From positions 1,612,001-1,676,000 of the forward strand of contig JAOTON010000897.1 of the NCBI GenBank assembly GCA_034440635.1: DNA of 64,000 nucleotides, written 5' to 3'. The notes below the pieces were generated by a model. The model was given only the letters and a program-made list of their open reading frames with translations. It had not been told where the DNA came from and did no database searches. The stretch's first letter is position 1; the number at the start of each line of letters is the position of its first letter. The position numbers and the translations under genes were made by a program. Of this stretch, positions 45,320 through 56,072 are shown one piece after another. This stretch comes from Lepas anatifera. Its lineage: Eukaryota; Arthropoda; Thecostraca; Lepadidae.

Positions 45320-46240
45320 TCTTCACTCCACCCCGCGGCCAGTTAACAGCGGATACGGAGGAGTCGCCCTCGCTGTCAGAGAGGGTATGACGGCGAAACA
45401 GCTGAAGACTCCGTCACAAAACCAGCGAACAGTCGACTGGAGACTCTTTGGATTTCAGTGAAACTGGACTCTAAACGGCAGATCGTTTTCTGCATTCTCT
45501 ACCGACCGCCACGTTACAGTGATGCTGATTTACGTGCTGATTTTGATCATTTGGAACTTGAATATCAGGATGTCGTTTTGGCTCACCCTCCTACTAAGTG
45601 TGTGATATTTGGTGACATAAATTGTGATGTTTTGAAACCTCTAAGTAATCGTGCCAAGCGCTATCTTGTGGACTTTTTGAAGGACTATACGCTACACCAA
45701 TGTATTAATCTGCCTACCTATCGCCCCACCGGGTCATGTTTAGACGTCATCATCACTAATAGCCTAGATTTAGTTACTCATTTTGGTGCCAAATTCTGTC
45801 ATTACAGTCCGCACACATTTGTTCGTGCTCAGCTCAGCGTGTCGCGATGCCGTCCAAAGCCTACTTTTGTTCAGACCCGCGGTCTGCATTTCATTGACCC
45901 TGCCGCCCTCAATTTTGATATGATGTGTGTTGATTGGTCAGATGTTTTTGCATCCAACAGTGTTGCTGAAAAATGGACTGCATTCTCGAGGAAATTGCTA
46001 ACTGTTCTTGATCGCCATGCACCAGTAAGAACCATTCGTATCCGCAATCCAAACGCGCCTGTGGTGTCAGATTTCACCATTGATTTGATGGCTCGTCGCA
46101 GAGCGGCGCTGGCAATCGGCGGCCACCGGTCTGAGGTGTATGGTGACCTAAATCGTCAGGCAAGGGGAGCGATGCGACGTGATATGCGGGACGATGTGCA
46201 TAGGCGACTGAGGGAGGAGGGGCGCAGGGGTATGTGGAGG
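45320..46240 (+). pseudogene. Second LINE, endonuclease part (5' of the 7-kb insertion)
   Basis: A first frame (about 45345-45450) reads SGYGGVALAVREGM; after a +1 shift near 45440 a 303-codon frame continues LWISVKLDSKRQIVFCILYR, VIFGDINCDVL (metal-binding GD-N), GSCLDVIIT and FCHYSPHTFVRAQL, the EEP endonuclease of a CR1/L2-type LINE. It then enters the linker (HRRLREEGR) and stops being LINE at 46240, where a hAT-like element begins. The remaining part resumes at 53279. Confidence 0.88.
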
Positions 46241-46379
46241 CATAGGCGTAGGAACCGGGGGGCCAGGGGGCCACCGGCCCCCCCCACTTTTCTGTCATGG
46301 GCCCCCGCAACGGAGATAAGAATATCAACAACTGCAATATCAAGCAAGAAACTCAAACTGGGCCGATAGCTTGCCCCGG

Positions 46380-47030
46380 AACCCCGTTAAACTTACCTGT
46401 GCCCGTAAACTAAGTTGAGGTCCTATGAGTCGATTTTTGGGTCCCTGAGCTTCTCGGGGCCCCTGAACTGGCCTCCGATGCCATACGAGCCAATCTGGGT
46501 CCCTTGAGCTGATCTGAGCGCCCCTGAGATGGTTTGGGCAGCATGAACTAAACTGAGCTAGGAGCCGTGACTTTGAACAGGGTCCCGTGGGTTGGCCAGA
46601 CGCTATATCCACCGACCTGGGGGCCCCTGAGCTAAACTGGGACCGTAAAGTTAATATTGTCCCTTGAGATAATATAGATCCCCTGTGGTGCACCGAAGAC
46701 CCTAAACTTATCTGAGGCCCCTGCACAGTAATAGGGCCTCTGCCCTGAAATTGAATTATAAGCTTTGATTGAAACCCTGAACTGTTCTGAAACCCCATAT
46801 ATGCCGACAAGGGGCCCCTGGATGATCCGGGCCCTTAAATTTATCTGGTCATCAGAGCTAATATGGGCCCCTGTGTTAAACTGAGGGCCCCTGAGATGGT
46901 CTGGGACCCCTATAAAGCTTTACAGCCACTGACCGGGCGGCCGTGAGCTTAATTGGGCCCCTTGAGATGTTCTGACAGTGGTGTAGCCAGGAAGGGGGTC
47001 TCAGGGGTCCGCGGGCCCCCTTGGGCTGAC
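46380..47030 (+). repeat. Degenerate GC-rich array (CCCCTGAGCT.ATCTGGG type)
   Basis: Loose repetition of words like GGCCCCTGAGCTAAACTGGG every 25-45 bp. Probably an older, more diverged part of the array that is clear at 47060-48480. A similar loose stretch follows at 50490-50918. Confidence 0.7.
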
Positions 47031-47059
47031 CTTATGGACTAAAAACACAAAAATTGATT

Positions 47060-48480
47060 TCGGGGGCCCCTGAGCTTGGTCTCGGGAGGGAGCCTCCCGA
47101 GCTTGGTCTCAGGAGGCCCCCGATAATCGGTATCGAGGGCTCCAGAGTACCGAATATTGATCTTGGGGGACCCCTGTGCTCAGTCTCAGGGGGTCCCAAG
47201 CTTGGCCTCAGGGCCCCCGAGCCTGGTCTCAGGGCCCCTTCCCCCGAGCTCGGTCTCACGGGCCTTTTTTATAAATTTTGTTCAAGTTGTTCCTAGTACG
47301 GCTGCCGGAGTCGGAGTCTCACTAAAGTCATCAAGGGACTTGTCAAGGAGACCCCGACCTCACCACCCGAACGAGCAACTCCCTCAATGGAGGGTCAATT
47401 TAGAAGCCAAAGTTTAACGTCCCACAAAGCACAGGGACGGCCGCCCCGCTCAGGTCACCCTCTCATCAGTCAGTTGCCAGCCGACCTGTACGTCGGGTAA
47501 ACTATTGAGCGCCGGAGCGTCTCAGGGGAACCGATCCCAAGCCTGGACATGCACTGCCACTGCATGCTTCTGAGCAGCGAGCCGGAGCCCAACGCTCTAC
47601 CAACTGAGCTACCTTTCAATCTCGGTCTCACGGGCCTTTCGATTTTGGTCTCAGGGGCCCCCGAGCTTGGGCTCAGGGGTCCCGAGCTTTGTGTCTGGGG
47701 GGCCCTCCGAGCTTGGTCTCAGGGAGCTCCCGAGCTTAGTCTCAAGGGGTCCTTCGAGTTTGGAATCAGGGCCCTCGAGCTTGGTCTCAAGGGCCCCCTG
47801 AGCTTGGTGTCAGGGAACCCTCCGAGCTTGGTCTCAGATAACCCCGAGCTTGGTCTCAGGGGACCCCCGAGCTTGGTCTCAGGGAGCTCCCGAGCTTGGT
47901 CTCAGGGGGCCCTTCGAGTTTGGTCTCAGGGCCCCCGAGCTTTGTGTCTGGGGGCCCTCCGAGCTTGGTCTCAGGGAGCTCCCTGAGCTTAGTCTCAGGG
48001 GGCCCTTCGAGTTTGGAATCAGGGCCCCCGAGCTTGGTCTCAGGGGCCCCCGAGCTTGGTATCAGGGAACCCTCCGAGCTTGGTCTCAGATAACCCCGAG
48101 CTTGGTCTCAGGGGACCCCCGAGCTTGGTCTCAGGGAGCTCCCGAGCTTGGTCTCAGGGGCCCCCGAACTTGGTGTCAGGGAGCCCTCCGAGCTTGGTCT
48201 CAGATAACCCCGAGCTTGGTCTCAGGGCCCCTGAGCTTGGTCTCAGGGGACCCCCGAGCTTGGTCTCAGGGATGCCCCCAAGCTTGGTCTCAGGCCCCCT
48301 CTCCCCGAGCTTAGTGTCAGGGGCCCTCGAGCTTGGTCTCAGGGGGGCATCCGAGGGCATATGATTCTTAAGGCTGACCGTATGCACTGGAAAACACGAT
48401 CATTGGTCTCGGGGGGGCCCTGATCTTGATCTCAGGGGGCCACCGAGCTTGGTCTCAGCGCCCCCGAGCTTTGTCTCAGG
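47060..48480 (+). repeat. Minisatellite-like array, unit CCCCCGAGCTTGGTCTCAGGG
   Basis: Some 50 units of about 21-25 bp with variable runs of G and C between them. A higher-order period is visible: GGCTGACCTTATGGACT (47030) recurs as GGCTGACCGTATGCACT (about 48372), each followed by an AT-rich segment and a fresh run of units. A SINE interrupts it at 47285-47618. Confidence 0.93.
47285..47618 (-). mobile_element. tRNA-derived SINE (family S1), intact copy
   Basis: On the minus strand: AGGTAGCTCAGTTGGTAGAG (A box) near 47614, then the shared SINE body with CGACGTACAGGTCGGCTGGC and GGGCGGCCGTCCCTGTGC, ending near 47285. The array unit TCGGTCTCACGGGCCTTT stands on both sides (47252-47270 and 47624-47641). 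This could be a target duplication or just two array units. Serves as the empty-site control for A2. Confidence 0.8.
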
Positions 48481-49490
48481 GGCCCCGAGCTCGGTGTCAG
48501 GGGCCCTCCGAGCTCGGTGTCAGGGGCCCTCCGAGCTTGGTCTCAGGGACCGCCCGAGCTTGGTCCCAGGGGACCCCTGAGCTTGGTCTCAGGGGCCCCC
48601 TGATCATCGGTATCGAGGGTTCCAGAATCTGTGTCAGAGAACCCCAAGAGTCAGTCTCAGAGCACCCCAAGAGTCGGTCTCAGGGGGGCCCTCATAGTCT
48701 CACGGGCTTCTCTCTCAGGAGTCAATATTTAGTTTCAGGTGGCCCAGAGAGTTAATCCGGGGGTCCGAGAGTTAGTCTAATTTGATCCGCAGAGTGCTGG
48801 TTTCAGGGGGCCCCAGAGGGGTAATTTTGGGAGCCCTCGAGATTTAGCCTCAGGCTGTGCCCCCCCGAGTTTTGGTATAAGCGGCCCCAAGAGTCAATCT
48901 CAGGGAGCACCCAAAAGTTAGTCTCAGAGGGCTCCCGGTTGTCAGTCTCAGAGATATCCGAGAGTTAATCTCGGGGTTCTGAGTGTAATTTCCAGAGGTG
49001 CTCCCGAGTTTTGGTCTCACGGGCCCGGAGTTAGCCTTAGGCCCGCGAGAGCTAATCTGGAGCCTCCGAGTCAGTCTCAGGAACGCCAAAAACTCAGTCT
49101 CAGAGGTGACTCCACCCCGCCCCCCCCGGGTGTTTGTCTCAGGGGCGCCCTAGAGTAAGTCTCAGAGGGCTGTCGGAAGTCATTCCCAGCCCTCCTCCCC
49201 CACCCCAAAGACAGCCTCAGGGGACCTCAATAGCTAATCTGGATGGCCACGATAGTCAGTCTCAGCCCCCCCTCCAGAGCAAATCTGGGGGCCTAATAAT
49301 TAGTCTCAGAGGTGCTGCCGATAACTAATCTCAGGAGCCCCGAGAGATTCTCAGAGCCCCCCAGTTTTGATCAAGAGGCGCCGTGAATCGGTCTCCGAGA
49401 CCCGCTGAGATCTAATCGGGAGAGCAGCCGGAAATTACCTTTGTTAGCGCCGCCAAGTGTTGGTCTTAGGTGGCCCCAGAGCTCAAATAA
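48480..49490 (+). repeat. Diverged array continuation (GAGTCAGTCTCAGGGG type)
   Basis: The unit changes to GAGTYAGTCTCAGRGG with spacing of about 25-40 bp and gradual decay. The same unit type recurs at 57400-57530 and 58560-59220, outside the hAT-like insertion. Confidence 0.8.
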
Positions 49491-49531
49491 AAAATTTCAA
49501 AATCATATGCCTCGGAAAAAAATGTACCCAC

Positions 49532-50490
49532 CCCTATTGCGTACTAAACAAGCACAAATTGAAACATGTCGATCAGGCACCATTATCGAAGGAAAGGCAA
49601 ACATTAATCTAATTTTACCATAAGAGAAAATCGAACAGGGAATTTGGCACTTTAGTCAATTTTTGATATATTAGCTTAACACCAATAACTACATTCCTAA
49701 ATATTCTGAAATAAGCAACTTTCAAATATTTTCGTAGGAAACAAGACAAACAAGGGTAATGCCAGAAATTGATAAGCATAATCCCAAAACGAAAAATAGG
49801 TATGAAAGGTTGAAAATAACAGTAACAGAGTGAGCCAAGGCGATAGATATCTTGGGCGCCTTTTGTCTTGGTAATTTGCTCGTTTAAAAGATAGCAAGGG
49901 TAAGAAAGTAACTGGATCTCAACAGGACCTGTCGACGGAATAAAGATTATGTAACGTTCGGGACACACTACCATATCCCTTGTATCTTTATTCGTTTTTT
50001 TCGTTTCATTGGAAATTTCCTGATCAAAGAGTTCATGGATTCCACACCGGGATATAATTGCTAATCATTTCCCGTAGAAGATCATTTCTTCGTACTCAAA
50101 ACGACTGACCTCCAATAACTTCATGTCTGATTACTCGAGTGAATTGAGGTAGACTCAGGTTTAAAATCATGCGCGCATCAACATTGAACTTCCCGAAATA
50201 TGGCTCAAAGCTGTTATTATAGCCACGCTACCATATAAGGTATGGGTCATCCTTAATATTTGGTGACCTTAGTTTACCAACACTTGGTCGGATCGAAAAA
50301 ACAAGCTATAAATAAAATAAGAATGAATGCCTAAAAAAGGCACAACAAAATTTCCTTCGTGTGAATGTTATAATGTTAAAATACTATACAAAAGATATAG
50401 GAGATGGGCCCGGTTACTAAGGGGACCCGTGGCCTGGGGCCCCCGACGGTAGTCGGACCCCTCCTTGGCCGAATCCTGGCTATGCCACTG
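49532..50490 (-). mobile_element. Host repeat H, reverse, uninterrupted copy
   Basis: Ends at 50490 with the inverse of CAGTGGCATAGCCAGGATTC. Collinear with the H pieces at 3642-7625 but without D2, A1 or B1. It lacks about 75 bp relative comparison is possible only on the D2 side, where the interrupted copy has lost some H sequence. It supplies the pre-insertion sequence for A1 (about 50020-50035) and B1 (about 49664-49680). Confidence 0.85.
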
Positions 50491-50918
50491 TGTTCTGAGA
50501 CTCTATATCAGCCACCCTGGGACCCCCTAAGCCTAGCTGGGCCCTGAGCTAATCTGGGTACCGCTGTGCTTAACTGGGGCCTTTGATCTGGTACGGGGGC
50601 CCTGAACCGTTCTAGCATCATTGAGCTAAGCTGGGATCCGTGATCTTGAACAAGCCCTTGAGCTGTTTTGAGACCCTACATAAGTCGACCTGGGGACCTC
50701 CGAGCTGAACCGGGCCCCTAAGCTAATCTGGCACCCTGTGCGAATCTGGAACTCCCCTGTGATGAGCTTCTAGGGGTCCTGTGCTTATGTAGGGTCCCTT
50801 GATAAGCTGGTCCCGAGGCTAATGCACTTGTCTAGGCCCTTGAGCTGACTGGTCTGGGTTCCTGAGCCATGGTTTGGACCTTGGGGCCCTCCGAGATAAT
50901 TTAGCGGTCCCTGGGCGG
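50490..50918 (+). repeat. Degenerate GC-rich array
   Basis: Words like GGACCCCCTAAGCCTAGCTGGG and CTGAGCTAATCTGGG repeat irregularly; same kind of sequence as 46380-47030, up to the second CATAGGCATAGGAACC terminus at 50919. Confidence 0.65.
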
Positions 50919-51269
50919 CATAGGCATAGGAACCGGGGGTTTAGGGAGATACTGCCCCCCCTTTTGAGGTGGACCCCCGCAACGAATATACAACTATCAG
51001 CAACTGTAATATAGAACAAGAAACCCAAACGGCCCGAAAGCTTGTCAGGGAACGTTCAAGTTCGGTAGTACGCTGCCTGCAAGCCCCTGGAGGAGGAGCG
51101 CTTCGTAAAAAAGCCAAGGCACCTACTACCCGAGTGTTTCCAAATCAGTCCCGAGAACTGGGCCCAATCAAACTCCATTCCAATCCCAACACAAAATATG
51201 AATCGGACACGGACCCCGCACCAAATGCCGAGCAACAGTCGTCCCTGAGCCATCGAAAGGCGCGACGTC

Positions 51270-51425
51270 TTTCGATGCCAGGGTTAAATGGCGTCGCCAA
51301 GTCTTTCCCTGTTGGAGGGGTTTCTTGGGAGTCAAATTGCTCCTTGCACAAGGAATCTGCTGTGCCTTAAACCCGAGTTGGTCGCGTGGAAAGCAAGGTT
51401 GCTAACCACTATAACACCATGCCCA
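51270..51425 (-). mobile_element. tRNA-derived SINE (family S3), copy in first tandem unit
   Basis: On the minus strand a weak A box (TATAGTGGTTAGCA) is followed by a degraded B box and the body CAAGGAGCAATTTGACTCCC...GATTTGG-type tail shared with 58315-58505. Duplicated with its host at 52241-52396. Confidence 0.65.
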
Positions 51426-52240
51426 CACCTCCTCGGCATCACAAAGCTGGCCATCAAGTACCTACATTGCACTTGCAGTCATGCTGGAACTCTGCATTTT
51501 AGGCATCGAAATATAGCTAGGCGTATTTATCGTGATCAGGCTTCACCTAAATCAATCTCTAATGATGGCAAGAAGAGATCTGTAATAACCTAAATAAATT
51601 GTCCCATTTTCGTCATTGAATAAGCAAATACAAGTTGATTAGGCATAGCCAAGTGAGGCTTTTTGGTATCAAAGCATTGTCTGTAGTTCTCTAAACAGTT
51701 CTTAATTTTGTAAATGTGATGAAAAGGGCCTAAATATCTCTAAATATAAAAAAACGCGCTCGTGGTAAAAAATGATTGAAATCCTCCAAAAAAAACTTAA
51801 AAATGTATTTCGTATTTGAAATGGGTCTTGGTAAAAAACCAAAAAATGTTTTTTTGGCGTTTTACTATGATTTATTAGATCATAATAGGTACAACTCGAA
51901 ATCATAGGGCAAAATTTAATTTCTCAATTTTCCATATATTGACATCCTTGTGTGCATGCGTGCCTTATTGACACCAAACGAGCCAACTAATTTTTTTATA
52001 ATTATGGGCCCCCGTGGACTGGGGCCCCCTTGAGGTGGGCCCCCTCTAAGGTTGGCCCCCCCACTTTTCAAACCGTTCGTACGCCCCTGGCACCTACTAC
52101 CCGGGTGTTGCCAAGTCAGTCCCGAGAACTGGGCCCAATCAAACTCCATCCCAATCCCAACACAAAATATGAATCGGACACAGACCCCGCACCAAATGCC
52201 GAGCAACAGTCGTCCCTGAGCCATCGAAAGGCGCGACGTC

Positions 52241-52396
52241 TTTCGATGCCAGGGTTATATGGCCTCGCCAACTCTTTCCCTGTTGGAGGGGTTTCTTGGG
52301 AGTCAAATCGCTCCTTGCACAAGGAATCTGCCGTGCCTTAAACCCGAGTTGGTCGCGTGGAAAGCAAGGCTGCTAACCACTATAACACCATACCCA
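52241..52396 (-). mobile_element. tRNA-derived SINE (family S3), copy in second tandem unit
   Basis: Same as 51270-51425 with a few substitutions; its presence at the same relative place shows it predates the tandem duplication. Confidence 0.65.
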
Positions 52397-53278
52397 CACC
52401 TCCTCGGCATCACAAAGCTGGCCATCAAGTACCTACATTGCACTTGCAGTCATGCTGGAACTCTGCATTTTAGGCATCGAAATATAGCTAGGCGTATTTA
52501 TTGTGATCAGGCTTCACCGAAGTCAATCTCTAATGATGGCAAGAAGACGTCTGTAATAACACAAGTAAATGTTCCCATTTTCGTCATTGAATAAGAAAAT
52601 ACAAGTTAATTAGGCGTAGCGAAGTGAGGGTATTTGGTATCAAAGCATTGTCTGTAGTTTTCTAAACAGTTCCTAATTTTGTAAATGGGATGAGAAGTTT
52701 TGTAGATGTGATGTGTACTTAGCCGCGCCAATTTGTATCAGTAACAAAATTGTCCCATTTTTTGCCCAATGGCTAAGTATCCTTGGACACCATGCAAACG
52801 TTACAAGCTTGCTTATGGTCTTGCGTGATGTCCAAGGAGATACCTGATTTAATGCTGAAGGTAGGAGGATGCCCTTTGTTCATAAGCGTATTTAAATTTT
52901 AAAAAGAAGAAAGAAAAAGAAAAAGGCCTAAACATCTGTAAATATAAGAAACGCGCTCGCGGTAAAAAAATGCTTGAAATCCTCCAAAAAAGCTTAAAAA
53001 TGTATTTCGTACTTGAAATGTGTCTTGGTAAAAAAACAAAAAATGTTTTTTACGTTTTACTATGATTTGGTATCAAATAGGTACAACTCCAAATCATAGG
53101 GCAAAATTTAATTTCTCAATTTTCCATATATTGACATCCTTGTGTGCATGCGTGCCTTATTGACATCAAACGAGCTAACTGTTTTTTATAATTATGGGCC
53201 CCCGTGGACTGGGGCCCCCTTGAGGTGGGCCCCCTCTAAGGTTGGCCCCCCACTTTTCAAACCGTTCCTACGCCCCTG

Positions 53279-53766
53279 TGTGGAGGTGTGTTGACAGAGT
53301 GATTGGCGGAGAAAGGGAGGGACCCGAGTAATTCCAGATACCACAGCTGATGAGCTTAACCATTTCTTTGTTGACGTCGGCCCGCGCGTGGCGGCTGAGG
53401 TTGCCGCTATGGGAGCGGTCCGAACACCTGCGTGCAGACTGCCACGCGTTGGCGCCTGCGCCTTCACCCTGCGACTCATCACATTGGATGAGCTACAAAC
53501 CATAGTCTTCAGTAGGGGCTCCTCCACCTCCAGTGCTAGCGATGGTATTAGTATGCACATCGTCCGTCTCATCTCCGAATCCCAGGGCCTGGCGCTTCTC
53601 CACTTGATCAATAGCTCAATCCTTACTTGTGAAATCCCGGATCCTTGGAAACACGCCCTAGTCCATCCTATCTTCAAATCCGGCGATTCCTCTGATCCCT
53701 CTATCTTCCGTCCTATCAGTATCATCCCTACCATCACCAAAATCCTAGAGCGTGCTGTTCACAGAA
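53279..53766 (+). pseudogene. Second LINE, start of reverse transcriptase (3' of the 7-kb insertion)
   Basis: Directly after the TGTGGAGG duplication the LINE resumes: ADELNHFFVDVGPRVAAEV, ITLDELQTIV, SSASDGISMHIVR and PDPWKHALVHPIFKSGD, then SIFRPISIIPTITKILERAV, the finger region of a CR1/L2-type reverse transcriptase. A frameshift lies near 53330. The match stops near 53766, where a sequence with repeated ACAAGG words begins; the palm with the catalytic box is missing. Confidence 0.88.
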
Positions 53767-54121
53767 AGAAATTTTTACAAGGGCAAACCTTGTCAGACCC
53801 TTGTTTACAAGGAAAATTACTGGGTAAAACGCAAAGCTTGTACGTTCAAAATCCGTGCCATGAAAACAAAGGGAAATACAAGGAAAAACCTTGTAGAATA
53901 ATGGTAGAACCATAGTACGGCAAGGGTTGCTAGAAGACGTTGTACAAACCTTGTAACTTAACTATGGTTAAGCTACATGGCAAAGACAATGGCTGACAAC
54001 GTCCCCACAAGCCCTCTACTAGGTCATGATTACCCCATAACAAGGGTAGAACAAGGCCTTGTGTCCGCCTTGTACGCAACCGTAGCCTTCCTACAAGAGC
54101 GTGACGAGATTAGAACCTTGC
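53767..54121. repeat. ACAAGG-rich sequence flanking the giant inverted repeat
   Basis: Repeated ACAAGG / CCTTGT words (TTTTTACAAGGGC, AACCTTGTC, CCTTGTTTACAAGG, AACCTTGTAAC). Similar sequence (TTACAAGGGTAAAACG) continues at 56812-56890 beyond the inverted repeat, so both may be one interrupted element. Confidence 0.5.
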
Positions 54122-54574
54122 TTATACAATAGGCCATGTCGTGATCACCACTTTTTCACAGGATCTTTGATTACCGGGTGTATTCTAATGTATTGATGGC
54201 CGCTGATCACGATTTTCCGGTCGAAAATGTCTAATTCGAAAAATATTTGCCCGCGCAAGCCGTTTGAAATTGTTCCGGTTTGCCAAAATTTCGATGTTTT
54301 CATATCTCACGGACAATAAAATGCAACTGATGTTTTGAAAAGGCCCCAGAACTTTAAAACCATTGAATCTGAACAATTTGAAACCTTTTTGACTCCTTGA
54401 AATATAACCTTACCCGAAAAAGTACATTGGAAAGACGGGGATGTTTGAGCTTAAAAGATAATAATAGATGGCGCGCATGACGCAGCCGTCAACCACTGTC
54501 CCGCTACGTCGCTTATGTCAAGAAGCTATTAGCCAAAGGAGCTGGATATAGGATTTGAGCTTATTTTTAATTCG

Positions 54575-55125
54575 ATGAATGAACATTTACCTTCACAAGA
54601 TGATCTAGATTTCTCCCGCTTGCAGTTTAAAATATTATTGGTAATGGTTGCTTTCAAAGCAGGTCCAGTTAAGATCAGCCAGCCATATATAGATTATGTA
54701 TCTAAGCATGTAGTCACTGCGGATCAATTTCAAGCATTAAAATGTATGCAAGAGCCAGTCGATTATATTGAGATTAGTCTTGCTATCACTAGCAAGGAGA
54801 ATACCGCATTTCGGGAAAAAGGAAGCTACACCACACCTAGCGCCGCCGTCAAGCCATGTATGCTGCCGTTTAACCAGCTCTCGACTGGGGCTGACGTTGT
54901 CGGTCACATTATGATGCTGCGGCTTGAAGAGATGGAGGTCAGGAAGTGGATGAATTTCATGTTTCAATAGCTTCAATATTCGAACCGAACGCTGATGAAA
55001 TTACCGAGACTTACAGAAGAGCATCTGTGCCAGCAAGAAACAAGTACAAAGTTCGCTGTGAAGTAAGGAAGCATTGTAACCTGAAGGAAGCGATCAGAAG
55101 GCGCCTACAAAACATGAAGATATTG
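54575..55125 (+). pseudogene. Unidentified open frame in left arm, frame-shifted
   Basis: A 131-codon frame (54575-54970) starts MNEHLPSQDDLDFSRLQFKI and includes STGADVVGHIMMLRLEEMEV; a 1-base shift near 54940 leads to VDEFHVSIASIFEPNADEI and ETYRRASVPARNKYKVRCE, ending LQNMKIL and stop at about 55127. The right arm keeps this second half in one frame, so the shift is a lesion here. No family is recognised. The first third may not be coding, since the right arm has stops there. Confidence 0.35.
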
Positions 55126-55802
55126 TAAGTATGGACAAGGCATGACAACATTGTTTGACATATAAAGCAGAGTTGTACCATCAAAGGCATCGGCAAACAG
55201 AACATTTCTGGAAGACCAGCGAGAAGCACAGAGGTTGTATATTGGTGGCTTGGATGCAGTCGTGACGGACCATTGGGGACAGCAGCAGCTGCGGCAAGCC
55301 ACTGCTGCCGCCGCCAATAAGGCCTGATCCGGAGGCCGGCTCGTCCGTATTCGAGCACAATAATATGACAATCACCCGGAAAAGTCTATAAACAACTTTC
55401 GTGTAACATTTAGAAATAAGTTTTCTTTCCGAGATTGATTTATACCTGCCAGAGCCTGCTCGCGTGCAGCGTCTGTCAGCAGCTGGTGTGATGCTGCAAA
55501 TAGGAAGGTTGCTGCTGCATATACCACCAGCGGTCGCTGTCAATGGTGCCGTTGCGTTCTGACGCAGCTTCAGCTCCGTCAGAACGCAACATCCGGAGAA
55601 CTCCTGGTAGCCACGACGACAGCAGCAGTGGCTTGCCGCAGCTGCTGCCGTCTCCAATGTTCCGTCACGAATGCATCCAAGCCACCAATATACAACCTCT
55701 GTGCTCCTCGCTGGTCTTCCAAAAATGTTCTGTTTGCCGATAACTTTGATGGTAGAGCTCTGCTTGATATGTCAAACAATGTTTGTCATGCTTTGTCCAT
55801 GC

Positions 55803-56072
55803 TTACAATATCTTCATGTTTTGTAGGCGCCTTCTGATCGCTTCTTTCAAATTATAATGCTTCCTTATTTCACAGCGAACTTTGTACCTGTTTCTTGCTG
55901 GCACAGATGCTCTTCTGTAAGTCTCGGCAACTTCATCAGCGGTCGGTTCGAATATTGAAGCTATTGAAACATGAAATTCGTCCACTTCCCTCGCCTCCAT
56001 CTCTTCAAGCCGCAGCATCATAATTCGACCGACAACGTCAGCCCCAGTCGAGAGCTGATACTGCGGCAGCAT
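55803..56072 (-). CDS. Unidentified 89-codon open frame in right arm
   Basis: Reads MLPQYQLSTGADVVGRIMML, then LEEMEAREVDEFHVS, a conserved run to YRRASVPARN and ends RRRLQNMKIL. It corresponds to the second half of the left-arm frame, here without a frameshift. Differences between the arms are partly conservative (NADEITE vs TADEVAE, NKYK vs NRYK), which hints at coding constraint in the past. Function unknown. Confidence 0.35.
   Translation of the reverse strand: MLPQYQLSTGADVVGRIMMLRLEEMEAREVDEFHVSIASIFEPTADEVAETYRRASVPARNRYKVRCEIRKHYNLKEAIRRRLQNMKIL

Larger units (their letters stand above)
46241..53278. mobile_element. hAT-like composite insertion with perfect 8-bp target duplication (7038 bp)
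   Basis: Begins CATAGGCGTAGGAACCGGGG and ends with the inverse, GTTCCTACGCCCCTG. TGTGGAGG precedes it (46233-46240) and follows it (53279-53286) exactly. LINE coding sequence lies on both sides, so the insertion boundaries are secure. The interior holds satellite-like arrays, a SINE, a reverse H copy and a tandem duplication. A second left terminus is at 50919 and a second right terminus at 52089. No transposase frame was seen. Confidence 0.9.
51119..53278 (+). repeat. Tandem duplication of about 1 kb (two copies)
   Basis: Copy 1 is 51119-52089 (971 bp), copy 2 is 52090-53278 (1189 bp). Both start GGCACCTACTACCCG and end TTCGTACGCCCCTG / TTCCTACGCCCCTG, i.e. at the element's right terminus. 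They are highly similar throughout; copy 2 has about 218 extra bases at roughly 52692-52910. Each copy includes a minus-strand tRNA-type SINE. Confidence 0.92.

Noticed and set aside
47590..47618. tRNA gene on the minus strand (TAGCTCAGTTGGTAGAGCG)
   Set aside because: The body downstream is shared with the copy at 11021-12170 and has no complete tRNA fold, so it is a SINE head.
47549..48364. Plus-strand open frames rich in SLVSGGPPSLVSG
   Set aside because: They are translations of the GAGCTTGGTCTCAGGGG array.
54575..54970. Intact functional gene in the left arm of the inverted repeat
   Set aside because: The frame shifts before the conserved C-terminal half, and the matching part of the right arm contains stops, so an intact gene is not supported.
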